Source: Pseudomonadota bacterium (GTDB taxonomy: Bacteria; Pseudomonadota; Alphaproteobacteria; Acetobacterales; Acetobacteraceae). Taken from it: a stretch of 6,914 bases of DNA. The translations under genes were made by a program, and so were the position numbers. Location: positions 1-6,914 of the forward strand of contig JAJZVE010000245.1 of the NCBI GenBank assembly GCA_021845835.1, given 5' to 3'. This document shows, piece after piece, positions 1 through 5,898 of this stretch. Numbering within the stretch: the stretch's first letter is position 1; every line of letters begins with the position of its first letter. The notes beneath the pieces were generated by a model. The model was not told where the DNA came from. It was given only the letters and a program-made list of their open reading frames with translations, and made no database searches.

Positions 1-1
1 C

Positions 2-148
2 ACCGCGGTGACCGAACTGGCCGGCGGCCAGTGGCGGAAGAACAAGACGAGCAAGAAGTTTCCGTACGACCTGTACTGCACGTTCAACGGCCTTGCGCCC
101 CGCATCGGGATCGAGGACGAAATGAAGCTGCTGTCCCAGTTGACGTGA
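2..148 (+). CDS. C-terminal end of probable ABC transporter substrate-binding protein (partial)
   Basis: Reading frame 2 is open from the window edge to a TGA at 146-148 and gives 48 residues, starting TAVTELAGGQ and ending MKLLSQLT. The stretch contains GGQWRKNK, then KKFPYDLYCTFN, a basic and aromatic tail. This resembles the C-termini of type-1 periplasmic binding proteins of the HAAT (branched-chain amino acid) family, where a 'GGQWR-K..-K(F/Y)P-D' type ending is usual. The main support is position: the gene sits immediately upstream of livG-livF-livH-livM on the same strand, where the binding protein of such operons is often encoded. It would act in the periplasm and deliver ligand to the LivH/LivM pore. 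The ligand-binding part lies outside the window, so substrate class cannot be judged. The frame is well supported, the family call only moderately. The same bases in frame 1 also read open, but that reading has no recognisable family features. Confidence 0.6.
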   Translation, partial: TAVTELAGGQWRKNKTSKKFPYDLYCTFNGLAPRIGIEDEMKLLSQLT

Positions 149-169
149 CGCATGCCAAGGGGGCTGGCG

Positions 170-189
170 CCCGGTCGGACACGACCGGG
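170..189 (+). other. Perfect intercistronic hairpin between binding-protein gene and livG
   Basis: CCCGGTCG (170-177), loop GACA (178-181), CGACCGGG (182-189) is a perfect 8-bp inverted repeat with a tetraloop. A G-U pair between 169 and 190 can extend it. It starts 21 bases after the upstream stop codon. No T-run follows, so it is not a classical intrinsic terminator. By analogy with hairpins behind binding-protein genes in other importers (malE, for example), it may stabilise the upstream mRNA or partly attenuate transcription, so that binding protein is made in excess over the membrane parts. The fold is seen in the sequence; the role is inferred. Confidence 0.55.
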
Positions 190-221
190 TCCGGCCTGCC
201 GCGGCACGGCTGGGAACGAAC

Positions 222-959
222 ATGGATCACATCCTGCGCATTGAACGGTTGAACAAGCGCTTTGGTGGCGTCGTCGTCGCAGATTCGATCAGCCTGGCGC
301 TCGCTCCCAACACCTGCCTGGGAGTGATCGGCCCCAACGGGGCGGGGAAGACGTCGCTCTTCAACCTGATCGACGGTTCCATCCGGCGCGACAGCGGACG
401 CATCCTGCTGGACGATGTCGATGTCTCCGAACTGCCCAAGCACCGGCGGGCACGCATGGGCATCGCGCGCGCCTACCAGATTCCGCAGCCGTTTCCCGAC
501 CTGACCGTGTTCGAGAACGTACTGGCGGGAGCCACCTTCGGCGCCGGCCTGCGCGGCGTCCGTGCGGCGCGCGCCGCCAAGGAGGTGCTTGAGCGCACCG
601 GACTGGACGCGCACATGCGTCTCATGGCGGGAACACTGCCGCTGCTCGACCGCAAGCGACTGGAGCTGGCGCGCGCGCTCGCGGCCCGGCCCAAGGTGCT
701 GCTGCTGGACGAGATCGCGGGCGGCCTGACCGAACCCGAGGTCCGCCTGCTGGTCGAACTGATCCGCTCGCTCAAGCAGAGCGTGGCGATGATGTGGATC
801 GAGCACATCGCGCACGCCCTGGTCGCCGCCGCCGATGCGGTCTTCGTCCTCGACTTCGGCCGGAAGATCGCCGAGGGCGACCCGGCGACCATTCTCGACA
901 GTCCCGAGGTGCAGGAGATCTACATGGGGATCGCAATCGATGCCGTTGCTGGAAGTTGA
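222..959 (+). CDS. livG: HAAT-family ABC transporter ATP-binding protein, LivG type
   Basis: This 245-residue ABC ATPase powers import through the LivH/LivM pore from the cytoplasmic face. Visible motifs are the Walker A GPNGAGKTS (residues 37-45), Q-loop glutamine Q86 in RAYQ followed by PQPFPDLTVFENV, Walker B VLLLDE (159-164, catalytic E164) and switch histidine H195 in WIEH. The segment where LSGGQ should stand (about 138-150) reads TLPLLDRKRLELA, a degenerate signature lacking the Ser-Gly-Gly core. I recall similar forms (LTLAGRKRLELA) in part of the LivG family. The long insert after the Q-loop (about 100-135) is typical of LivG and separates it from LivF. The ATG at 222 is preceded by a modest GGGAA (212-216) with a 5-base spacer. 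The 3' end overlaps livF by 20 bp, indicating one transcript and coupled translation. Substrate specificity does not reside in this subunit. Confidence 0.93.
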   Translation: MDHILRIERLNKRFGGVVVADSISLALAPNTCLGVIGPNGAGKTSLFNLIDGSIRRDSGRILLDDVDVSELPKHRRARMGIARAYQIPQPFPDLTVFENVLAGATFGAGLRGVRAARAAKEVLERTGLDAHMRLMAGTLPLLDRKRLELARALAARPKVLLLDEIAGGLTEPEVRLLVELIRSLKQSVAMMWIEHIAHALVAAADAVFVLDFGRKIAEGDPATILDSPEVQEIYMGIAIDAVAGS

Positions 960-1638
960 CGACCTGCAGGTATTCTACGGCGACTTCCAGGCGCTGTTCG
1001 GCATCGGCTTCACGGTCGCCGAGGGCAGGACGGTGTCGATCATCGGCGCGAACGGAGCCGGCAAATCGACCTTCCTGCGTGCCCTTATCGGCATCAACCG
1101 CGAGAAGAAGGGCAAAATCGTCTTCGACGGCGCCGACATCACCAACGAGCGCGCCCACACCATCGCACGCCGCGGCATCTCGATCGTGCCGGAAGGACGC
1201 CGCCTGTTCCCGTCGCTGACGGTGGAGGAGAACCTGCTGACCGGCACCGCGACCGGACGCCGCGGACCGTGGACCGTCAGGCGGGTGTTCGAACTGTTTC
1301 CCATGCTCGGCGATCTTCGCCATCAGGTGGCGACGCGCATTTCCGGAGGGCAACAGCAGATGGTGGCGATCGGACGCGCGCTGCTCGCCAACCCGCGCAT
1401 CCTTCTCTGCGACGAATTGTCGCTCGGACTGGCGCCCAGGGTCATCAATGGAATCTACACCCAGTTCGACGAAATCCGCCGTAGCGGCGTGTCCATCCTG
1501 CTGGTGGAGCAGGACGTGGTGCGGGCCTGCTCGGCCGCCGACGACGTCTATTGCTTCCTGGAGGGCCGGGTCAGCCTGCAGGGCCCGGCCAGGGATTTCA
1601 GCGTGGAGGAAATCTCGCGCGCCTACTTCGGAACGTGA
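940..1638 (+). CDS. livF: HAAT-family ABC transporter ATP-binding protein, LivF type
   Basis: This is the second ATPase of the importer, 232 residues if it starts at ATG 940 (MPLLEVDDLQVFYG). That start fits the normal LivF N-terminus; upstream in-frame codons only read the livG region out of frame and are not protein-like. GGGGA at 926-930 can serve as ribosome binding site with a 9-base spacer. Motifs are Walker A GANGAGKST (36-44), the LivF hallmark VPEGRRLFPSLTVEENL (83-99, with E85 at the usual Q-loop glutamine), a canonical signature ISGGQQQ (134-140), Walker B ILLCDE (154-159, E159), then LSLGLAP, and LLVEQDV (187-193), where Q191 takes the place of the switch histidine, as is usual for LivF. 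The gene starts inside the last codons of livG and ends 5 bases before the livH ATG. It is expected to form an ATPase heterodimer with LivG. Confidence 0.94.
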   Translation: MPLLEVDDLQVFYGDFQALFGIGFTVAEGRTVSIIGANGAGKSTFLRALIGINREKKGKIVFDGADITNERAHTIARRGISIVPEGRRLFPSLTVEENLLTGTATGRRGPWTVRRVFELFPMLGDLRHQVATRISGGQQQMVAIGRALLANPRILLCDELSLGLAPRVINGIYTQFDEIRRSGVSILLVEQDVVRACSAADDVYCFLEGRVSLQGPARDFSVEEISRAYFGT

Positions 1639-1643
1639 ACGCC

Positions 1644-2507
1644 ATGGAATTGCTGCAAACGGTCGTGAACGGCGTCTTCCTGGGTACGCTCTATGGTCTG
1701 TTCGGGCTCGGGCTGGCCTTCGGGTTTGGCATCATGCGCATCGTCAACGTGGCGCAGGGCGAATTCATCGTTCTGTCCGCCTATGTCGGCCTGCTGCTTG
1801 CGCCCTTCGTCCCGATCCACCCCATGCTTCTGATCGTGCCGGTGGCGATCATCGCGTTCGGCTACGGCTATGTGCTCCAGGGCTCGGTGCTCAACCGGGT
1901 GGTGGGCAAGGATCCGATGCCGCCGTTGCTGATCACGTTCGGCCTTTCCATCGTCCTGCGCAACCTGATGGTCGAGCTGTGGAGCGCCGACTACCGCTCC
2001 ATCAACATCGGCAGTCTCAAGTTCAAGGGTTTCAGTCTGCTGGGGCTGCGCATCGGCGTGCTGCCGCTGGTGATCATGGGCGTCGTACTGGTGCTGTTCG
2101 TCGCCCTGCACCTGCTGATGACCCGGACGCAATTCGGCCGCCTTGCCCGCGCCACAGCCGACGACTACGAGACCGTCCAGTGCTTCGGCGTCAACTACCG
2201 CAAGGTCTATTGCGTCGCCATGGGAATCTCGGCGGCGTTGGCGGCGGCGGCAGGCGTGCTGATTGCCATGCGCAGCACCTTCAACCCGTTCTCCGGCGCC
2301 GACCGGCTGCTCGTGTCATTCGAGGTCGTCATCATCGGCGGTCTCGGATCCCTGTGGGGCATGGTATTGGGCGGCATCATCCTCGGCGTGACCCAGTTGG
2401 TGTCGTTGCAGTACGACCCCAACGCCGGCCTGATGTATGCGCACCTTGTCTTTTTCATAATCCTGATGGTGCTGCCATCGGGGCTTTCCAGCTGGCGGCG
2501 GGCGTGA
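1644..2507 (+). CDS. livH: HAAT-family ABC transporter inner-membrane permease, LivH type
   Basis: This 287-residue, strongly hydrophobic protein has about eight predicted membrane segments (roughly 8-28, 37-54, 60-80, 92-110, 136-158, 187-209, 226-253 and 264-280, judged by eye). Family marks are the MRIVNVAQGEFIVLSAYVG block (31-49), the cytoplasmic coupling segment RTQFGRLARATADD (161-174) followed by FGVNYRKVY, and the glycine-rich IIGGLGSLWGMVLGGIILG (230-248). It forms half of the transmembrane pore with LivM. The ATG at 1644 is chosen as start because it begins the typical MELLQTVVNGVFLGTLYGL N-terminus, with a weak GGAA 10 bases upstream. An in-frame GTG at 1635 overlaps the livF stop (GTGA) and would add only three residues. 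The gene lies between livF and livM with gaps of 5 and 2 bases, as expected for translational coupling. Confidence 0.94.
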   Translation: MELLQTVVNGVFLGTLYGLFGLGLAFGFGIMRIVNVAQGEFIVLSAYVGLLLAPFVPIHPMLLIVPVAIIAFGYGYVLQGSVLNRVVGKDPMPPLLITFGLSIVLRNLMVELWSADYRSINIGSLKFKGFSLLGLRIGVLPLVIMGVVLVLFVALHLLMTRTQFGRLARATADDYETVQCFGVNYRKVYCVAMGISAALAAAAGVLIAMRSTFNPFSGADRLLVSFEVVIIGGLGSLWGMVLGGIILGVTQLVSLQYDPNAGLMYAHLVFFIILMVLPSGLSSWRRA

Positions 2508-2509
2508 CC

Positions 2510-3484
2510 ATGCGCGGGCGATCGATTTGCGTGGATCCGCGCGCCACCCTGGCCTCCATGCTGCTGGTGACGGTGGCCCTGGCGGCGGCCCCGTGGTGGC
2601 TCAGCCCCGGGATGCTGCGCCAGATTGCCGAATTTTTTTTCGTTTTCGCCATGGCGCAGAGCTGGAACCTGCTGGCAGGGTTCGTCGGCCTGATGTCGAT
2701 CGGCCACCAGGGCTTCGTCGGCCTCGGTGCCTATTCGCTGTTCATCATCTCGAACAAGCTGGGAATCTCGCCGCACATAGCCTTGTGCCTGGCGTTCGTT
2801 TTCTGCGCGCTGGCGGCGGCGGGAATCGCGCCGTTCCTGTTTCGCCTTCGCGACGCCTATTTCTCCATCGGCATCTGGGTGCTGGCCGAGATTGTCCGCA
2901 CTGCCGTGGCGAAGTCGCATTGGCTGGGCAGCAGCACCGGCCTGGTTCTGGACGCGACGCGAACGATGGATCGCGACTGGCTGTCCATCACGATCTACTG
3001 GTGGGGGGTGGCCCTGGCGATGGGGTCGATCGCGCTTCTCTTCCTGCTGGTGCGCTCGCGTCTCGGGCTGGCGCTGATGGCGGTGCGCGACAACGACCTC
3101 ACCGCGGCCAGCGTCGGCATCGATGTCGGCCGCGCCCGCTTCATCGCCTTCGTGCTATCGGCGGCCACCTGCGGCGTCGCCGGCGCCGCCTACAACATGT
3201 GGGCCTACCACATCGATCCCAACGGCGCCTTCGATGTCAACTGGGTCGTGATCATGTTGTTCATCACCATCATCGGCGGCATCGGCACAATCGAGGGACC
3301 GATCATCGGCACCGCAATCTACTTCGGGCTGCGCGAGCTGCTTGGCGACGTGGGCAACTGGTATCTCATCCTGATGGGAGCGGTCGCAGTGGTCGTGATG
3401 CTCGTTTGGAAGAAGGGAATCTGGGGCACGTTGAGCAGCCGCTTCCGGTTCGAGGTGTTCAGCGTCCGCCGCGTTCCGCCGTAA
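2510..3484 (+). CDS. livM: HAAT-family ABC transporter inner-membrane permease, LivM type
   Basis: This is the second pore subunit, 324 residues with about eight or nine hydrophobic segments. Family marks are SWNLLAGFVGLMSIGHQGF (51-69) continuing into VGLGAY, LRDAYFSIGIWVLAEIVR (113-130), the coupling segment SRLGLALMAVRDNDLTAAS (183-201) followed by VGIDV, and IIGGIGTIEGPIIGTAI (254-270). It is a stand-alone LivM: after the last hydrophobic stretch (about 284-300) only a basic tail rich in R and F follows, with no fused ATPase domain. ATG 2510 is two bases after the livH stop, with a GGCGGG-like purine patch 7 bases upstream. An in-frame GTG at 2504 overlapping the livH stop would add two residues. 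The frame stays open far upstream through livH, but that part is not LivM-like. An 8-T run (2633-2640) encodes Phe42-Phe44, which is unusual for this base composition. Confidence 0.94.
   Translation: MRGRSICVDPRATLASMLLVTVALAAAPWWLSPGMLRQIAEFFFVFAMAQSWNLLAGFVGLMSIGHQGFVGLGAYSLFIISNKLGISPHIALCLAFVFCALAAAGIAPFLFRLRDAYFSIGIWVLAEIVRTAVAKSHWLGSSTGLVLDATRTMDRDWLSITIYWWGVALAMGSIALLFLLVRSRLGLALMAVRDNDLTAASVGIDVGRARFIAFVLSAATCGVAGAAYNMWAYHIDPNGAFDVNWVVIMLFITIIGGIGTIEGPIIGTAIYFGLRELLGDVGNWYLILMGAVAVVVMLVWKKGIWGTLSSRFRFEVFSVRRVPP
2633..2640 (+). repeat. T8 homopolymer inside livM
   Basis: Eight consecutive T occur in the codons for E-F-F-F (livM residues 41-44) and are followed shortly by GTTTTC. It is the longest A/T homopolymer I see in this GC-rich window. 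It may be a slippage-prone site or simply the consequence of three phenylalanines in a membrane segment. Confidence 0.6.
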
Positions 3485-3520
3485 CCGTCGCGGCATCCGT
3501 CGTCGATTTTTCTCAACTTC

Positions 3521-3525
3521 AGGAG
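3521..3525 (+). promoter_or_regulatory. Shine-Dalgarno of the SDR gene
   Basis: AGGAG lies 9 bases before the ATG at 3535 and fixes that start. It is the strongest ribosome binding site on the plus strand of the window, in contrast to the weak ones of livH and livM. The SDR is therefore likely translated independently of the transporter genes, although it may share their mRNA. No convincing promoter or terminator is visible in the 50-bp livM-SDR gap. Confidence 0.75.
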
Positions 3526-3534
3526 CATACAGCG

Positions 3535-4353
3535 ATGAAAATCGAGCGTCTGTTCGATGTCAGGGGACTCGCCACTGTGGTCACCGGCGGAGCCAGCGGC
3601 ATCGGCCTGGCTCTGGCAGAGGCGATGGCGGAAAATGGTGCCCGCGTCACCATCATGGACATCAATGCGGCAGCGATCGAGGCGGAAGTGAGCCGTCTGC
3701 GGACCATGGGCGGCGACGTGCGCGGCGAGTTGGTCGACATCACCGACCGGCCGGCGACCAAACGCGCGTTCGACACTGCGGCTGCCCATTACGGCCGTCT
3801 TGATGTCGTGTTCGCCAACGCGGGCATAGACAGCGGCCCGGGCTTCCTCAACATGCAGTGGGAACGGGCGTCGGAGGGGGCGGTCGAAAACCTGTCGGAC
3901 GAGATATGGGACAAGGTGATCGCCACCAACCTGACCTCGGTGTTCACCACCATCCGGGCGGCGGTGCCGCATATGAAGCCACATCGCAGCGGCCGCATCA
4001 TCGTCACCACCTCGGTGGCGGCGCTGCGTGGCGAACCGATCGTCGGCACGCCCTATATGCCGGCCAAGGCCGGCGCCGCCCATCTGGTGCATCAGGTGGC
4101 GCAGGAACTTGCCAAATATAACATCCAGGTCAACGCCATCGCGCCCGGCGCCTTCATCACCAACATCGGCGGCGGCCACATGAAGAAGCCGGAGGTGCTG
4201 AGCATGTTTTCGCGCCATTGTCCGACCGGGCGTGCCGCCACCACGGATGAAATTCAGGGCGTGGCGCTGTTCCTGGCCTCGCCGGCATCGCGCTACGTCA
4301 CCGGCGTCCAGATCGCCGTTGACGGCGGCATGCTGTTGGGCCCGGCTGACTGA
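3535..4353 (+). CDS. Short-chain dehydrogenase/reductase (SDR), NAD-type, substrate unknown
   Basis: This is a 272-residue cytosolic Rossmann-fold oxidoreductase of the classical SDR family, which interconverts an alcohol and a ketone. Cofactor site: TGGASGIG (17-24), the TGxxxGxG motif. D42 at the end of strand beta-2 (IMDIN) favours NAD(H) over NADP(H). D68 (VDITD) and NAG (95-97) follow. The catalytic tetrad is complete: N132 (ATNLTSVF), S160 (VTTSVAA), Y174 and K178 (YMPAK). APG (203-205) and the C-terminal VTGVQIAVDGG (255-265) complete the pattern. The NAG-to-N132 spacing of 37 residues is longer than in FabG-like members (about 23), so there is an insert of roughly 12 residues near 100-120 (FLNMQWERASEG). 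The start is set by AGGAG at 3521. The gene follows livM by 50 bp, so co-transcription is likely and its substrate may be the imported compound or a product of it. Electronic labels such as 'FabG' or 'glucose 1-dehydrogenase' would be over-specific. Confidence 0.92.
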   Translation: MKIERLFDVRGLATVVTGGASGIGLALAEAMAENGARVTIMDINAAAIEAEVSRLRTMGGDVRGELVDITDRPATKRAFDTAAAHYGRLDVVFANAGIDSGPGFLNMQWERASEGAVENLSDEIWDKVIATNLTSVFTTIRAAVPHMKPHRSGRIIVTTSVAALRGEPIVGTPYMPAKAGAAHLVHQVAQELAKYNIQVNAIAPGAFITNIGGGHMKKPEVLSMFSRHCPTGRAATTDEIQGVALFLASPASRYVTGVQIAVDGGMLLGPAD

Positions 4354-4524
4354 TCGGATGGCGTGATGGCGGCGCGCCAGGGTTGGCAACAAACCGGCAA
4401 GGGATGATTGCGGGCGACGCCGGTACCGTCGGCGCCGCCACGTCCGCCTTCCTCGGGTTCCGTGGGGTATGACCGGCCGTTGTTGGCGACGCGCGCTACC
4501 CGGCAGGAAGGGATCCTGGCCACA
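4354..4524 (+). other. 171-bp gap between SDR and MmgE/PrpD genes, with a possible hairpin
   Basis: No supported gene lies here. The MmgE/PrpD frame is open back through part of the gap (TTG at 4408), but the reading is rich in Pro, Ser and Arg and not family-like. An ATG at 4404 opens only 22 codons. An imperfect inverted repeat at 4413-4439 pairs GGCG-A-CGCCG with CGGCG-C-CGCC around a 7-base loop (9 of 10 pairs). No T-run follows, and the GC-rich background makes such repeats fairly likely by chance. TTGGCA at 4383-4388 resembles a -35 box, but I find no matching -10 at 16-18 bases. The gap is long for this compact cluster, so it may hold a secondary promoter or attenuator. Confidence 0.35.
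4505..4513 (+). promoter_or_regulatory. Shine-Dalgarno deciding the MmgE/PrpD start
   Basis: AGGAAGGGA lies 11 bases before the ATG at 4525. The alternative TTG at 4408 in the same frame has no such site and would add 39 residues of non-family sequence, so 4525 is preferred. Confidence 0.65.
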
Positions 4525-5898
4525 ATGACCGCTGCGAACTCGGCAACAGGGATCACCGCGGCGATCGTCGCTGAACTGGCGGCACGCCGCTACGAACTGT
4601 TGAGCGAGGACAGCCGGGAGATTTCCCGCCAGTGCCTGCTGGACTGGCTGGGCGTCACGATCGCAGCCGTCAGGGAACCCGTGGTCGGCATCCTGCGCGC
4701 CGACGCGCTCGAACAGGGCGGAGCGCCGCAGGCGGCTCTGCTCGGCGGCGGCAAAGGCTCCATCTACGCCGCAGCGCTGATCAATGGCGCGGCCGGCCAT
4801 GCCCTCGACTACGACGACGTCGCCTTCGCGATGTCGGCCCACGCCAGCGCCGTCATCCTGCCGGCGCTGCTGGCCCTGGCGCAGCATCGCGGCAGCGACG
4901 GCAGGGCCGTGCTGACGGCGTTCGTCGCCGGCTACGAAGCGGCGTCGCGTATCGGCGTGCTGGTGGCCCCGGACCATTACGAACGCGGCTTCCACGGCAC
5001 CGCCACCATCGGCACGTTCGCCGCCGCCGCCGCATGCTGCCATTTGCTCGGCCTGGACGAGGAACACTGCGCCCATGCCGTCGGCATCGCCGCGACCGAG
5101 GCAGCGGGCATCCGCGCCATGTTCGGCACCATGTGCAAGCCGCTGCACGCAGGCAGGGCGGCCGAGAACGGTTTGCGCGCGGCGCTGCTGGCGGCGCGCG
5201 GGTTCGAAAGCCGCGTCGATGTGCTGGAGCGACCGCTCGGCTTCGCCCGCACCCATTCCGCCGACTTCGCCCCGGCGGCGGCGCTGGCTGCACCTGCGGA
5301 AGGCTACTTCCTGTATCGCAACCTCTTCAAATTCCACGCCGCCTGCTACATGACCCACGCAACGATCGAAAGCGTGCTCAAGCTCAGGTCCCGAGGTCCT
5401 TTCGAGAGGGAGAATTTGCAGCGCCTCGTCGTCACCATCGATCCCCGGCTCCAGGGGGTGTGCACCATCGCGGCCCCCTGCAGCGGCCTGGAAACCAAGT
5501 TCAGCGTTCGCCACTGCGCGGCCCTGGCGCTGGCGGGATACGATACCGCCCGCCTCGACAGCTTCACCGACGACATGGCGCTCGACGCGGGCGTGGCGGC
5601 ATGGCGCGACAAGGTCGAAGTCGTCTTCGCCGAGGGCCAGCCCCAGACATTCGCTCGGGTGGCGGCCATGCTGGTCGACGGCCGGCGCCTGGAAGCCGAC
5701 CATGACTCGGACATTCCCGACAGCGACCTGCTACGTCAGCGTCGGCGCCTGACGAGCAAATTCCTGGGGCTGGCCGCACCCCGCATCGGCGAACGGCGCG
5801 CCACAATCGCGACCGACCTGATCGGGCATCTCGATGCCCAGCCGTCGCTGGCGCCGCTGTTGGAGACAGGCTTCGGCTCGCATGCGGCGGAAGCATGA
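4525..5898 (+). CDS. MmgE/PrpD family protein (2-methylcitrate dehydratase / cis-aconitate decarboxylase superfamily)
   Basis: This 457-residue protein has the normal length for the family. Family blocks in order are INGAAGHALDYDDV (86-99), SAHASAVILPALLALA (104-119), GFHGTATIGTFAAAAACC (155-172) with HLLGLD, MFGTMCKPLHAGRAAENGL (199-217), FKFHAACYMTHATIES (268-283) and LETKFSVRHCAALAL (322-336). By eye, against the catalytic residues I recall for human cis-aconitate decarboxylase (D93, T97, H103, H159, K207, H277), this protein has D95, V99 instead of T97, H106, H157 and K205. Either C274 or H278 lies near the last. The catalytic core thus looks intact but not identical to IRG1/CAD. Members dehydrate, isomerise or decarboxylate polycarboxylates such as 2-methylcitrate or cis-aconitate; many are uncharacterised. 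There is no propionate gene nearby (no prpB or prpC), so prpD is not justified as a name. It is probably the last gene of the plus-strand cluster, and a hairpin begins at its stop codon. Confidence 0.9.
   Translation: MTAANSATGITAAIVAELAARRYELLSEDSREISRQCLLDWLGVTIAAVREPVVGILRADALEQGGAPQAALLGGGKGSIYAAALINGAAGHALDYDDVAFAMSAHASAVILPALLALAQHRGSDGRAVLTAFVAGYEAASRIGVLVAPDHYERGFHGTATIGTFAAAAACCHLLGLDEEHCAHAVGIAATEAAGIRAMFGTMCKPLHAGRAAENGLRAALLAARGFESRVDVLERPLGFARTHSADFAPAAALAAPAEGYFLYRNLFKFHAACYMTHATIESVLKLRSRGPFERENLQRLVVTIDPRLQGVCTIAAPCSGLETKFSVRHCAALALAGYDTARLDSFTDDMALDAGVAAWRDKVEVVFAEGQPQTFARVAAMLVDGRRLEADHDSDIPDSDLLRQRRRLTSKFLGLAAPRIGERRATIATDLIGHLDAQPSLAPLLETGFGSHAAEA

Noticed and set aside
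84..815. 243-codon minus-strand open frame opposite livG
   Set aside because: Low-complexity composition, no recognisable motif, no Shine-Dalgarno, and the opposite strand encodes a clear ABC ATPase.
835..939. 35-residue N-terminal extension of LivF
   Set aside because: Ser/Arg-rich and absent from the LivF family; ATG 940 gives the standard N-terminus.
772..1353. 193-codon minus-strand open frame opposite the livG-livF junction
   Set aside because: It is very rich in Arg, Asp and Ala, with no family features, and is antisense to the Walker motifs of LivF.
1448..2509. 354-codon upstream extension of the livM frame through livF and livH
   Set aside because: The extension has no membrane segments or LivM similarity and overlaps the complete livH gene; LivM begins normally at 2510.
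2527..3534. 336-codon upstream extension of the SDR frame through livM
   Set aside because: The residues are His/Arg/Gly-rich noise in the wrong frame of livM; the AGGAG-ATG at 3521-3537 gives a normal SDR start.
4383..4411. Promoter-like TTGGCA in the SDR-MmgE/PrpD gap
   Set aside because: No hexamer resembling TATAAT stands at 16-18 bases; best spacing gives at most two or three matches, so it cannot be told from chance.
4408..4524. TTG start adding 39 residues to the MmgE/PrpD protein
   Set aside because: No ribosome binding site, Pro/Ser/Arg-rich sequence outside the family pattern, and a good site before ATG 4525.
3319..5703. 794-codon open reading frame on the minus strand opposite livM, the SDR and the MmgE/PrpD gene
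   Set aside because: The translation is rich in Arg, Gln, Asp, His and Gly with no domain pattern, and it lies antisense to two genes with full family motifs. Long antisense frames are an expected by-product of high GC at third codon positions.
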